64,000 nt of DNA from Clostridiales bacterium UBA1742 (GTDB taxonomy: Bacteria > Bacillota > Clostridia > TANB77 > CAG-508): the NCBI GenBank assembly GCA_002314935.1, contig DCHW01000013.1, positions 10,996 to 74,995 of the forward strand. Direction: 5' to 3'. Positions 56,694-64,000 of this stretch are shown one piece after another; the first letter of the stretch is position 1; the number at the start of each line of letters is the position of its first letter. The translations under genes were made by a program, and so were the position numbers. The notes under the pieces are model-generated. The model ran no database searches, was not told where the DNA came from, and was given only the letters and a program-made list of their open reading frames with translations.

Positions 56694-57494
56694 CTATTTT
56701 ATTGTAGTAACATCCTTTCCAAACCATCTTTCAGAAATTTCTGCTAAACTTCCATCATTCTTCATTTCACTTAAAATATTATTTACTTTATTGCATAATT
56801 CTGTATCCTGTTTTCTAAAACCAATTACATATTCTTCTGCTTCTAAATTTGTATAAATTACCTTGTAATTTTTATTATTACTTGCTATATAATAATTTGC
56901 TAAAACCTCATCTACAAAAACTGCATCAGTTTGATTTGCTTCCATATCCATAAATGCAGTCATGTTATCCGCATATGAAATAATTTCTTTTAACTCTCCA
57001 TATATTTCTGTTTCAGCTAGTAATTCTTCTGCACTTGAACCTGATTGAACTCCTATTTTTTTACCTTTTAAATCTTCAACACTTTCATATACTGTTTCAT
57101 TTTTTACTACAAAAATCATACTATTTTTCATATAAGAATCTGATAAAGTCATCGTTTTTTCTCTTTCATCAGTTTTTGACATTCCATTCCATATACAATC
57201 AATATTTCCTGAATTTAATTCTTGTTCTTTTGCATCCCATGAAATTGGTTGAAGTTTAAGCTCCACATCCATTCTTTTGCATACTTCTTTTGCAACATCA
57301 ATATCAAAACCTACAATTTCATTTGTATCGTCCCTATAGCCCATTGGTGGGAAGCTATCATCTAAACCTAGTACAAAATATTCCTTTTCTATCATTGTTT
57401 CCTTCAAATTTTTATCTTTAATTTTTAATCCTAAAATTACTCCTAATATAATTATTATAAATATTATTAAAATTGTTATTATTTTATTTTTCAT
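56694..57494 (-). CDS. Polar amino acid ABC transporter, membrane-anchored binding protein
   Basis: A 266-residue SBP_bac_3 protein with FVLGLDDSFPPMGYRDD, GFDIDVAKEVCKRM, NGMSKTDEREKTM and IGVQSGSSAEELL. Instead of a lipobox it has an uncleaved membrane helix (about 3-23). The binding-site Arg/Asp pattern is as in Gln, His or Arg binders. The first gene of the transporter operon is behind a leader peptide with His and Arg codons, which makes a basic amino acid a fair guess for the ligand. Confidence 0.92.
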   Translation of the reverse strand: MKNKIITILIIFIIIILGVILGLKIKDKNLKETMIEKEYFVLGLDDSFPPMGYRDDTNEIVGFDIDVAKEVCKRMDVELKLQPISWDAKEQELNSGNIDCIWNGMSKTDEREKTMTLSDSYMKNSMIFVVKNETVYESVEDLKGKKIGVQSGSSAEELLAETEIYGELKEIISYADNMTAFMDMEANQTDAVFVDEVLANYYIASNNKNYKVIYTNLEAEEYVIGFRKQDTELCNKVNNILSEMKNDGSLAEISERWFGKDVTTIK

Positions 57495-57574
57495 AACAAA
57501 TTCCTCCTTAAATTAATTTTTTGAAGTTAGATTATAAATTATAAATATTACAAACAAAAAAACTATACAACAAA

Positions 57575-57617
57575 AAAACTATTTGTAAAAATTTTTATTT
57601 CCCTACAAATAGTTTTT
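57575..57617 (-). terminator. Intrinsic terminator in the leader of the ABC transporter operon
   Basis: AACTATTTGTA and TACAAATAGTT arms with an AT-rich loop followed by TTTTTTTG on the minus strand. It lies after the leader peptide and before the binding protein gene, so it could act as an attenuator. Confidence 0.72.
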
Positions 57618-57649
57618 TATTATATAGTTTTCCAAAACATTTTTAAACT

Positions 57650-57703
57650 ATCGTAGGCACAGTTCTTTTTGCCTGTACCTACGCAACAATTACTATGCGA
57701 TAG
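57650..57703 (-). promoter_or_regulatory. Structured leader RNA hairpin
   Basis: On the minus strand CGTAGG-T-ACAG pairs with CTGT-G-CCTACG across a 10-base loop, and AACTAT with ATAGTT just outside. The CGTAGG within the leader peptide codons could compete for the same CCTACG, which would give alternative folds as in attenuators. Confidence 0.6.
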
Positions 57704-57757
57704 TTACAAGCTCCTACGATGATGATGTAATTCGTTTAAAAATATTCTTAAATTCAT
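57704..57757 (-). CDS. Leader peptide with three His and two Arg codons
   Basis: A 17-residue frame MNLRIFLNELHHHRRSL with AAGAGGTTAAG before the ATG. It lies 33 bases after a consensus promoter and upstream of a hairpin and terminator. CAT CAT CAT CGT AGG is the likely sensor stretch. Stalling for lack of charged tRNA-His or tRNA-Arg could decide whether the terminator forms. No such peptide name is known to me. Confidence 0.62.
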   Translation of the reverse strand: MNLRIFLNELHHHRRSL

Positions 57758-57789
57758 AATCTTAACCTCTTTTTTATTATATGTAAAAT

Positions 57790-57818
57790 ATAGTAACATA
57801 GTTTTACTTTTTTGTCAA
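57790..57818 (-). promoter_or_regulatory. Promoter of the leader peptide and ABC transporter operon
   Basis: TTGACA (57813-57818) and TACTAT (57790-57795) on the minus strand, with 17 bases between. The TTGACA touches the left direct repeat of element copy B. Confidence 0.75.
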
Positions 57819-57832
57819 ATTATATTTTAAAT
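57818..57832. repeat. 15-bp direct repeat, left flank of element copy B
   Basis: AATTATATTTTAAAT, identical to 58165-58179. Different in sequence from the repeat flanking element copy A. Confidence 0.78.
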
Positions 57833-57889
57833 AATTTGTAGTAAATTGATAATATCACCTTAGAACTTCCTAAGCAAATATTTCACCTT

Positions 57890-57912
57890 GTAGGGGCGAT
57901 TTTAATCGCCCG
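57890..57912. repeat. REP-like palindromic repeat, copy 6 (left arm in element B)
   Basis: GTAGGGGCGATTTTAATCGC then CCG, inverted relative to copy 7. Confidence 0.9.
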
Positions 57913-57998
57913 TCAAAGATAAATACATCTAATAAAAATTTGTAATTAATGTTATATAAATCATAAAAATAAATATAAAATTTAATAAAATGTTTTAT

Positions 57999-58021
57999 CG
58001 GGCGATTAAAATCGCCCCTAC
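57999..58021. repeat. REP-like palindromic repeat, copy 7 (right arm in element B)
   Basis: CGGGCGATTAAAATCGCCC then CTAC. Confidence 0.9.
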
Positions 58022-58164
58022 ATCTTTTAATATTAATCTATTAAATAAAAATTAAATCTTGAGCCTGCCTCCGTGGCGAGCAAATAAACTCAAGATTACA
58101 TATGAGTGAAATTTTGCTAATAAAATAACGCAATTTTAAAGTGAAATTTTCAAAAATTATTGAC

Positions 58165-58179
58165 AATTATATTTTAAAT
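58165..58179. repeat. 15-bp direct repeat, right flank of element copy B
   Basis: AATTATATTTTAAAT, ending two bases before the clpC stop codon. Confidence 0.78.
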
Positions 58180-58181
58180 TT

Positions 58182-60629
58182 TTAATCTTTTGTTTCAATT
58201 ATTACTTCATTATTCTTCCAACTTGCTTTTGCTATTTGACCTGATTTTAAATTTCCTTCTAATATTTCTTCTGCAAGTTTATCCTCTAATATATTCTGAA
58301 TAGCTCTTCTTAATGGTCTAGCTCCAAAATTATCATCAGTACCTTTTTCTATTATTGTTTTTCTTAGTGATTTATCTACTGTTAATTTTATATTCTTTTC
58401 ATTAATTCTTTCTATAACTTCATTAATCATTAAATCTGCAATATTTTCTATTTCTTCATTATTTAATTTATGGAATACAATAATTTCGTCAATACGATTT
58501 ATAAATTCAGGTCTTAATTCTCTTTTTAATTCTCCCATAACTTCTTTTTTAGTTCTCTCATATTCCTCTTGCAATTGTTTTTGTTTGTCTATATCTGTTG
58601 AAAATCCTAATAATTTTTTATCTGTAATTAGTCTTGCACCAACATTAGATGTCATTATTATTACACAATTTTTAAAATTAACTGTTCTTCCATGAGAGTC
58701 TGTTAATCTTCCATCTTCTAGTATTTGTAATAACATATTTAAAACATCTGGATGAGCTTTTTCAATTTCATCAAATAATATAACTGAATATGGTTTTCTT
58801 CTTACTTTTTCAGTAAGTCCTCCACCTTCATCAAATCCTACATATCCTGGAGGCGAACCTATCATCTTAGTCGTTGAATGTTGCTCCATATATTCAGACA
58901 TATCAACTCTTATAATTTCTTTTTCATCACCAAACAAACTATCAGCTAATGCCTTAGATAATTCTGTTTTTCCAACACCTGTGGGACCTAAAAACAAGAA
59001 TGACCCAATTGGTCTTTTAGGATCTTTTAATCCTACTCTACCTCTTTTTATTGCCTTTGCAACAGCTTCAACAGCTTCATTTTGTCCAATTACTCTTTTA
59101 TGCAAAATACTTGTCAAATTTTTAAGTCTTGTATTTTCATCTTTTCCTATTTGACTGCTTGGTATTCCAGTCCATTTAGATACTACATCTTGAATATCCT
59201 TATCTGTAACTTGTCTAACAGATTTAATATTTTTATCTTCCCATTCTTTTCTTTCTTTATTTAATTTTTCTTTTTCTTTTCTTTCAATATCTCTTAATTC
59301 TGCTGCCTTTTCAAAATTTTGTGTTTGAATAGAATCTTCTTTTTCTTTCACAATTTTTTCAATTTTTTCTTCTAATTTTTTTATTTTATCAGGTTCAGTG
59401 TATACCTTTAATCTAGCTTTAGATGATGCTTCATCTATTAAATCTATTGCTTTATCTGGTAAGAATCTATCTGATATATATCTTGTTGCAAGCTTTACAG
59501 CAGATATCATAGCTTCATCTGTTATTTTTACATTATGATGTGCCTCATATTTATCTCTTAATCCTTTTAAAATTTCTATACTATCTTCTTCTGTTGGTTC
59601 ATTAACAATAATTGGCTGAAATCTTCTCTCCAAAGCACTATCCTTTTCTATATATTTTCTATATTCGTTTAATGTTGTTGCTCCAATTATTTGAACCTCT
59701 CCTCTAGCCAAAAGAGGTTTCAAAATATTTGCAGCATCAATTGCCCCCTCTGCTGCTCCCGCACCTACTATTGTATGAATTTCATCTATAAATAAAATTA
59801 CATCTCCTGCTTTTTTTACTTCTTTCAAAGCTTTTTTTATTCTTTCTTCAAAATCTCCTCTATATTTTGCACCAGCAACCATTCCAGAAATATCTAGTGA
59901 AACAACTCTTTTATTCTTTAAAGTTTCTGGGATGTTTCCTTCTACTATTTTTTCTGCTAATCCTTCTACTACTGCTGTTTTTCCAACACCAGGCTCACCA
60001 ATTAAACATGGATTATTTTTAGTCCTTCTTGATAAAATTTCAATAATTCTTTCAATTTCATTTTTTCTACCTATTACAGGATCTAGTTTTCCCTCATTTG
60101 CTGTTTTAGTTAAATCATTTCCAAATTGATTTAAAGTTTGTGTTGAATTATAACTTCCACTTCCTTTGGTTTTATCCTTATTCTCAACTCCATCATATTC
60201 CCCAATTGTTTTTATTATCTCATTATATAATTTTTGAGGACTAACATTTAAATCTAACAAAATTCTAACAGCAATACTATCTGCTTCCCTCATTATTCCA
60301 ATAAGTAAATGTTCCGTCCCAATATAAGCAGATCCTATTTTTCTTGCCTCTCTATATGCATTTTCTATAACTCTTTTAGTTCTTGGTGTAAGTCCAACTA
60401 TTGCTTGATTAGCATTTTCACCAATTCCAATTAATTCTTCTATTTTTTCAAGTACCAAACTATTAGTTACATTTTGATTTTCTAAAACTCTACTAGCAAT
60501 TCCTGATCCTTCTTTAACTAAACCATATAGTAGATGTTCTGTTCCCACATAATTATGCCCTAATTCTATAGCAATCTCATTAGCAATTTCTAAAACTATT
60601 TTTGCTCGTTCAGTAAATTTATATTCCAT
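58182..60629 (-). CDS. clpC: ATP-dependent unfoldase ClpC
   Basis: An AAA+ unfoldase that feeds proteins to ClpP. The 815-residue protein has the N-terminal Clp repeats (FTERAKIVLEIANEIAIELG, YVGTEHLLYGLV), first Walker A GEPGVGKTAVVEGLA, middle coiled coil (about 405-480, with the UVR-like EKAAELRDIE) and second Walker A GPTGVGKTELSKAL. Near the end is NFGARPLRRAIQ. It is the last gene of ctsR-mcsA-mcsB-clpC, regulated by CtsR. No in-phase CGG. Confidence 0.97.
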   Translation of the reverse strand: MEYKFTERAKIVLEIANEIAIELGHNYVGTEHLLYGLVKEGSGIASRVLENQNVTNSLVLEKIEELIGIGENANQAIVGLTPRTKRVIENAYREARKIGSAYIGTEHLLIGIMREADSIAVRILLDLNVSPQKLYNEIIKTIGEYDGVENKDKTKGSGSYNSTQTLNQFGNDLTKTANEGKLDPVIGRKNEIERIIEILSRRTKNNPCLIGEPGVGKTAVVEGLAEKIVEGNIPETLKNKRVVSLDISGMVAGAKYRGDFEERIKKALKEVKKAGDVILFIDEIHTIVGAGAAEGAIDAANILKPLLARGEVQIIGATTLNEYRKYIEKDSALERRFQPIIVNEPTEEDSIEILKGLRDKYEAHHNVKITDEAMISAVKLATRYISDRFLPDKAIDLIDEASSKARLKVYTEPDKIKKLEEKIEKIVKEKEDSIQTQNFEKAAELRDIERKEKEKLNKERKEWEDKNIKSVRQVTDKDIQDVVSKWTGIPSSQIGKDENTRLKNLTSILHKRVIGQNEAVEAVAKAIKRGRVGLKDPKRPIGSFLFLGPTGVGKTELSKALADSLFGDEKEIIRVDMSEYMEQHSTTKMIGSPPGYVGFDEGGGLTEKVRRKPYSVILFDEIEKAHPDVLNMLLQILEDGRLTDSHGRTVNFKNCVIIMTSNVGARLITDKKLLGFSTDIDKQKQLQEEYERTKKEVMGELKRELRPEFINRIDEIIVFHKLNNEEIENIADLMINEVIERINEKNIKLTVDKSLRKTIIEKGTDDNFGARPLRRAIQNILEDKLAEEILEGNLKSGQIAKASWKNNEVIIETKD

Positions 60630-60652
60630 ACAACCACTCCCTTATGTTTGTT

Positions 60653-61669
60653 TTACTTATTAATTATGCTTTTTATAACCTCTGCTCTTTTTATATCTCT
60701 TTCGTAAGCATTTAATACTTCTCCTGTATATTTTTGTAGGTTTGCAGGTTTAGTATACATATCTATTTTTTTAACCATTAAATCATCCAACTCTTTTATT
60801 ATTCCCATATCTGTTCCTAATTTAACATCAGATAATAAATTTTCACATTCTGAAGAAGATATTTTTTTACAATTTGTTATTATTCCAAAAGCTCTATACA
60901 CTTTATCTTCTAAATCTATTATATTTTTTCCAAGTATTTTCCTTGCAAGTCTTTCTTGTTCTATAACTTTATCTGTTATAACTTTTAGATTTTTTATTAT
61001 TTCTTCTTCTGTAATTCCAAGAGATTGTTTATTAGAAATTTGATATGTATCTCCTTTTGCTTCTGTACCTTCACCATAAACTCCTCTAATATTCATATTA
61101 AATCCATTTACTACATCCAATATTTTTCTGATGTTTCCCGTTTTAGTAAGTGCAGGTAGATGAACCATTACAGATGCTCTTAATCCTGTTCCAACATTTG
61201 TTGGACAGCTTGTTAAATACCCATATTTTTCATTAAATGCATAATTTATTATTTCTTCTATTTTTTTGTCTATTTCCGTTAATAAATTAAGTAAATTTTC
61301 TAATTCTAATCCTGCACTTAAAATTTGTATGCGTAAGTGGTCTTCTTCATTAATCATTATGCAAATATTTTCCTCATCATTTATTGCAATAGCTCCTGTT
61401 TCTATTTTTTTATATGCAAACTCTGGACTTATTATATGCTTTTCTACTAAACTAAGTCTTGTAATTTCATCTATATTTTTTAACTCTATTATTTTTAAAC
61501 CATACCCAATTTTTTCTATAGCATCTTTAACAATTTTTATTACCTTTTTTTGCTCTTCAGATGTACATATATTAACAAAAGGTATTTCATCAATATTTCT
61601 TGCAAATCTAACTCTTGTGCTTAATACTACATCAGATTCATTTCCACTTTGTAAATACCAATTAGACAT
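60653..61669 (-). CDS. mcsB: Protein arginine kinase McsB
   Basis: Phosphorylates arginine residues and so marks proteins for ClpC-ClpP. The 338-residue protein has VVLSTRVRFARNIDEIPF, NEEDHLRIQ, the catalytic Cys region TSCPTNVGTGLRASVMVHLP and RGVYGEGTEAKGD. It lies three bases after mcsA and 23 before clpC. Interestingly, the enzyme that acts on arginine residues is in a genome with a peculiar arginine codon; no link is implied. Confidence 0.96.
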   Translation of the reverse strand: MSNWYLQSGNESDVVLSTRVRFARNIDEIPFVNICTSEEQKKVIKIVKDAIEKIGYGLKIIELKNIDEITRLSLVEKHIISPEFAYKKIETGAIAINDEENICIMINEEDHLRIQILSAGLELENLLNLLTEIDKKIEEIINYAFNEKYGYLTSCPTNVGTGLRASVMVHLPALTKTGNIRKILDVVNGFNMNIRGVYGEGTEAKGDTYQISNKQSLGITEEEIIKNLKVITDKVIEQERLARKILGKNIIDLEDKVYRAFGIITNCKKISSSECENLLSDVKLGTDMGIIKELDDLMVKKIDMYTKPANLQKYTGEVLNAYERDIKRAEVIKSIINK

Positions 61670-61672
61670 TTT

Positions 61673-62197
61673 CTATTCCCCCTTAACACCTTTTATTTTA
61701 TCTCTTATTTTTGCAGCATCTTCGTATCTTTCTTCTAATATTGCTTGTTTTAATTCTTGTTCTAGATTGTCTCTTTTACTTTGGTTTAAAGTTTCTTCTT
61801 TAATCTCAATTTTTTTATCTTTTGTTTTTTTACTAATTTTATTTCCTAAATATCTATTTCCACCATGAATTCTTTTTAGCATTGGATCAATTTTTTCTGA
61901 AAAAGCTTCATAACAAGAAGAACATCCAAACTTCCCTGTATTTATAAAATCATCATAAGTCATATTACATTTTTTACATTTTAATTCTTTTATCTCTGGA
62001 AACATTGGCATAAAACTTTCATCTTCTAACATTCCTCCAAAAAAGCTAGAAAAATCTATTGGCATACTAAAATTCATTTTAGTAACACCTAAGTTTTCAC
62101 TACATTTCTCACATAACATCATTTCTTTTTTATTACCATTTATCACTTGTGTATATTTTACTGTTGCTTTATTTTTATTACAATTTTGACATAACAT
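61673..62197 (-). CDS. mcsA: McsA activator of McsB
   Basis: A 174-residue protein with two zinc-binding CxxC pairs in each half (MLCQNCNKN, MLCEKCSENLG; LKCKKCNMTYD, FGCSSCYEAF) and a C-terminal UVR motif (LEQELKQAILEERYEDAAKI). It activates McsB. The order ctsR-mcsA-mcsB-clpC is standard. The ATG follows AAAGGAGGTAA. Confidence 0.95.
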   Translation of the reverse strand: MLCQNCNKNKATVKYTQVINGNKKEMMLCEKCSENLGVTKMNFSMPIDFSSFFGGMLEDESFMPMFPEIKELKCKKCNMTYDDFINTGKFGCSSCYEAFSEKIDPMLKRIHGGNRYLGNKISKKTKDKKIEIKEETLNQSKRDNLEQELKQAILEERYEDAAKIRDKIKGVKGE

Positions 62198-62215
62198 AAA
62201 AATTACCTCCTTTAT

Positions 62216-62665
62216 TTAAACTAAGTTTAATAACATATTTTTAAATATATTTGCTCTTAATTTATCCTTTATTTCCTTTGGTACTTGTAAAAGTACATTA
62301 TCACTAGTTGCAACCTTTAATAATTTCGCCTCTTTCTCGGTTATAACATTATACGATAAGAAATTACTTATAAAAATATCAACCTCATTTGATGTAATAA
62401 AGTCATCCATACTTGTTATAATATGCATTAAATAATTACCTTTAGTTATATTTACTTTTTTTATTTTAATATGGCCACCTCCACCACGTTTGCTTTCTAC
62501 GTAATATCCTTGTGACGGTCTAAATCTTGTTGAAATTACATAATTAATTTGTGATGGAACACAATTAAATTGTTCTGCAAGCTCGTTTCTTTGTATTTCA
62601 ATATAATCACTTTCTTCATTAAATAATTCTTTTATAAATTCTTCTATTACATCAGACATTCTCAT
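62216..62665 (-). CDS. ctsR: Repressor CtsR
   Basis: Represses clp genes in the absence of stress. The 149-residue protein has MSDVIEEFIKELF, EIQRNELAEQFNCVPSQINYV (helix-turn-helix) and TRFRPSQGYYVESKRGGGGHIKI with the beta wing. A CtsR operator lies 20 bases upstream of its start, so it controls its own operon. Confidence 0.96.
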   Translation of the reverse strand: MRMSDVIEEFIKELFNEESDYIEIQRNELAEQFNCVPSQINYVISTRFRPSQGYYVESKRGGGGHIKIKKVNITKGNYLMHIITSMDDFITSNEVDIFISNFLSYNVITEKEAKLLKVATSDNVLLQVPKEIKDKLRANIFKNMLLNLV

Positions 62666-62684
62666 ATTTATTCCTACTTTCTTT

Positions 62685-62707
62685 TTTGACTTTGACTTTC
62701 TTTGACT
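62685..62707 (-). promoter_or_regulatory. CtsR operator with a third heptad
   Basis: On the minus strand AGTCAAAGAAAGTCAAA matches the CtsR consensus (RGTCAAA-NAN-RGTCAAA), and a third GTCAAA follows directly. It overlaps the expected leader of ctsR. Confidence 0.85.
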
Positions 62708-62727
62708 ATTAATATTATATCACCATA

Positions 62728-62762
62728 TAAAAAACATTCAAATTAAAAATTTGAATGTTTTG
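62728..62762 (-). terminator. Terminator after the prepilin-like gene at 62856
   Basis: AACATTCAAATT TTTAATTTGAATGTT hairpin and a T run on the minus strand. Confidence 0.75.
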
Positions 62763-62855
62763 GTTTGAATTTTTTTATTTTGTTTTTAAATTTCGTTTAT
62801 TTACTTTAATTTTCTTTTGTTTTCTTGTAAATTTATTATTTATCTCTCTGTTTGA

Positions 62856-63917
62856 TTATTTTTCCTTTTCTATTACTTCTCCACTTTGTAAATTAGTAAT
62901 TGTTATTTTTCCAGTTAAATTTACATTAAAAGTATTGTTTTTTAATGTTATTGTATATTCTCCTGTTTTTTTGTCACCAAAATAAGCTAATATATTATTA
63001 TAAAAATATATTCCTGTTTTTGGTGGTATTAATTCATACTTCTCATCACAGAAGTCATACTCATCTGGACTATTGTTATCAGGAAGCTTAACCAACACCT
63101 TAGAACCACCAAGCCAAAATAAGTTCTCCAATCCAGCCTCTTGAATAGTAGTATATTCAGCCTTAAAACAAGCATTTAAAATTTCTAAATCTGTTGCATC
63201 TTGAGATAATTCTAAATTGCTTATACAATCTTCTTTAGATGTAAAGATAAACTCTTCGCTAAATTCTCGATCATACAATTCTCCAATTGCTGCGTAATAA
63301 TTATCATACTCTTCTTCATAATCATCTTCTATAGACGCTTTTATTATGCTTTTTACTTGGTCATCACTCAATTCAGCATCAACAATTTCTATTATTACCC
63401 CATCATATCCACTATATTGTCTTTGTTGTAAAGTTAGGCTATTACTACTTGTAGTTGCTTCTTCGCTTAATGTTATTGTTGTTGTTTGTGAATCTAATGT
63501 TATTTTTGCAGTTATTACTCCATCATTTTCTGTTGTATTCTCAATTTTTTCTACTGTTCCACTTCCATATATTACATACCATTCTCCACTCTGTGTTCCT
63601 TGTAACGTTATTATATTGTTATCTATGTCTTTTTTTACATTTGTCCATTTGTTTTTTGTGTTTCCAGTTTTTAAACTTTCTTTAACATTATCTAAATCAA
63701 TGCCTCCTTTTACTCCATCATATTCTCCTAGTGCTACATTAGTTAATGTTTCTTTTTCTGCTTCTATTGTTGTTTTATCTCCTGCATCCTTTGATTTTGT
63801 AAATAATCCTCCATCCATTGCAATTGTTACGGTAACTGCTACTAATATTAACATTACTATTATTGTTATTACTAATGCTATTAGCGTAATACCTTTTTCA
63901 TTTGTTTTTTGTTTCAT
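62856..63917 (-). CDS. Prepilin-like secreted protein with type IV pilin N-terminus, second copy
   Basis: A 353-residue protein. The N-terminus TNEKGITLIALVITIIVMLI then a MDGGLF segment is almost identical to the gene at 9745-10563, including the KG cleavage context. The C-terminal part differs: an acidic Thr/Glu-rich region, then DDQVKSIIKASIEDDYEEEY and a C-terminal beta domain (TGEYTITLKNNTFNVNLTG). The ribosome binding site is GGAGGGGG. A REP-like repeat begins about 70 bases upstream. No assembly genes adjacent. Confidence 0.8.
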   Translation of the reverse strand: MKQKTNEKGITLIALVITIIVMLILVAVTVTIAMDGGLFTKSKDAGDKTTIEAEKETLTNVALGEYDGVKGGIDLDNVKESLKTGNTKNKWTNVKKDIDNNIITLQGTQSGEWYVIYGSGTVEKIENTTENDGVITAKITLDSQTTTITLSEEATTSSNSLTLQQRQYSGYDGVIIEIVDAELSDDQVKSIIKASIEDDYEEEYDNYYAAIGELYDREFSEEFIFTSKEDCISNLELSQDATDLEILNACFKAEYTTIQEAGLENLFWLGGSKVLVKLPDNNSPDEYDFCDEKYELIPPKTGIYFYNNILAYFGDKKTGEYTITLKNNTFNVNLTGKITITNLQSGEVIEKEK

Positions 63918-63987
63918 TTGTGAACCCCCTCCTTTTTTATTTTATCTATGTTTTTAACATAAAAATTAATAACTGTTTTATATTTTG

Positions 63988-64000
63988 CGGGCGATTAAAA
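63988..64000. repeat. REP-like palindromic repeat, copy 8 (cut by window edge)
   Basis: CGGGCGATTAAAA at the window end, the first 13 bases of the repeat seen elsewhere. Confidence 0.75.

Larger units (their letters stand above)
57833..58164. mobile_element. Element copy B, no transposase, paired REP-like repeats
   Basis: About 330 bases sharing both ends and the two REP-like palindromes with element copy A. In place of the transposase fragment it has 86 bases of AT-rich sequence between the palindromes. It lies just behind the clpC stop and just before the promoter of the leader peptide, and it is flanked by a 15-bp direct repeat. It fits a MITE-like derivative mobilised in trans. Confidence 0.76.

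Noticed and set aside
10589..63999. CRISPR array from the palindromic repeats
   Set aside because: The repeats are scattered over 50 kb, partly inverted, with no regular spacers and no cas genes.

Overview
The window is strongly AT-rich and reads as a spore-forming member of the Clostridia (Bacillota), probably an uncultured gut lineage. Sporulation genes are spread through it (spoVS, dpaA, dpaB, spoIVB, spoVM, spoVG, spoVT, ytfJ/ytfI, dacF-like). So are Bacillota operons: rlmN-prpC-prkC-rpe with spoVM-rpmB nearby; scpA-recX-recA-rny-ymdB-spoVS; ctsR-mcsA-mcsB-clpC; ireB-ruvX-yrzB. Most genes are on the minus strand, with tight spacing and good AGGAGG-type ribosome binding sites.

The main observation is a recoding rule. 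Nine genes are broken by a +1 frame change: tgt, a HExxH metallopeptidase-like gene, a VanW lipoprotein, dacF-like (two breaks), recX, dpaB (two breaks), a small membrane protein beside spoVM, rlmN and dpaA. All eleven breaks lie at a CGG codon that is in phase in the incoming frame. In every case dropping the C, so that CGGN becomes the glycine codon GGN, restores a continuous protein. The restored parts include conserved sequence: the C-terminal catalytic cysteine of RlmN, the GGF of Tgt, the PGG of DpaA and a complete DpaB. Out-of-phase CGG trinucleotides are common (about sixty by my manual count) and cause no frame change. I found no other in-phase CGG in normal host-like genes; the one exception is in a small GC-richer orphan gene (43051-43242). 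This looks like CGG acting as an obligatory +1 frameshift or quadruplet glycine codon. I do not know of a bacterial description of this.

Layout. 1-7.2 kb: queuosine genes tgt and queA, a metallopeptidase-like gene, a DUF951 gene, gltX and a sugar-kinase-like gene. 7.3-9.6 kb: an orphan gene, an RNHCP protein and a uridine-kinase-like protein. 9.7-13.4 kb: a prepilin-like protein, the VanW lipoprotein, a DacF-like carboxypeptidase and ytfJ/ytfI. 14-15.2 kb: an orphan gene and a REP/RAYT-derived element inserted at the 3' end of scpA. 15.2-22.8 kb: scpA, recX, recA, a solute-binding protein, spoVS, ymdB, rny, dpaB. 22.9-30.2 kb: a Y-family polymerase with its small partner, thiN, a split ThrE-type exporter, ackA, pta, spoIVB. 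30.3-37.3 kb: rpmB, spoVM, nth, a bactofilin-like membrane protein, rpe, prkC, prpC, rlmN. 37.7-43.6 kb: yrzB, ruvX, ireB, a degenerate GGDEF protein, an AT-hook ParA-like ATPase, an orphan gene, spoVG. 43.9-49.8 kb: murC, uppP, dpaA, a TPR protein, ppa, tRNA-His, tRNA-Gln, sortase. 49.8-57.8 kb: HIT protein, a short alaS, spoVT, an HD-GYP protein, a cysteine desulfurase, and a polar amino acid ABC operon behind a His-rich leader peptide. 57.8-64 kb: a second mobile-element copy, the clpC operon and a second prepilin-like gene.

A palindromic repeat (core GGGCGATTTTAATCGCCC) occurs eight times. Two copies of a non-autonomous element carrying paired repeats are each flanked by their own 15-19 bp direct repeat. 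SOS-like boxes precede recA and the Y-family polymerase, and a CtsR operator precedes ctsR.
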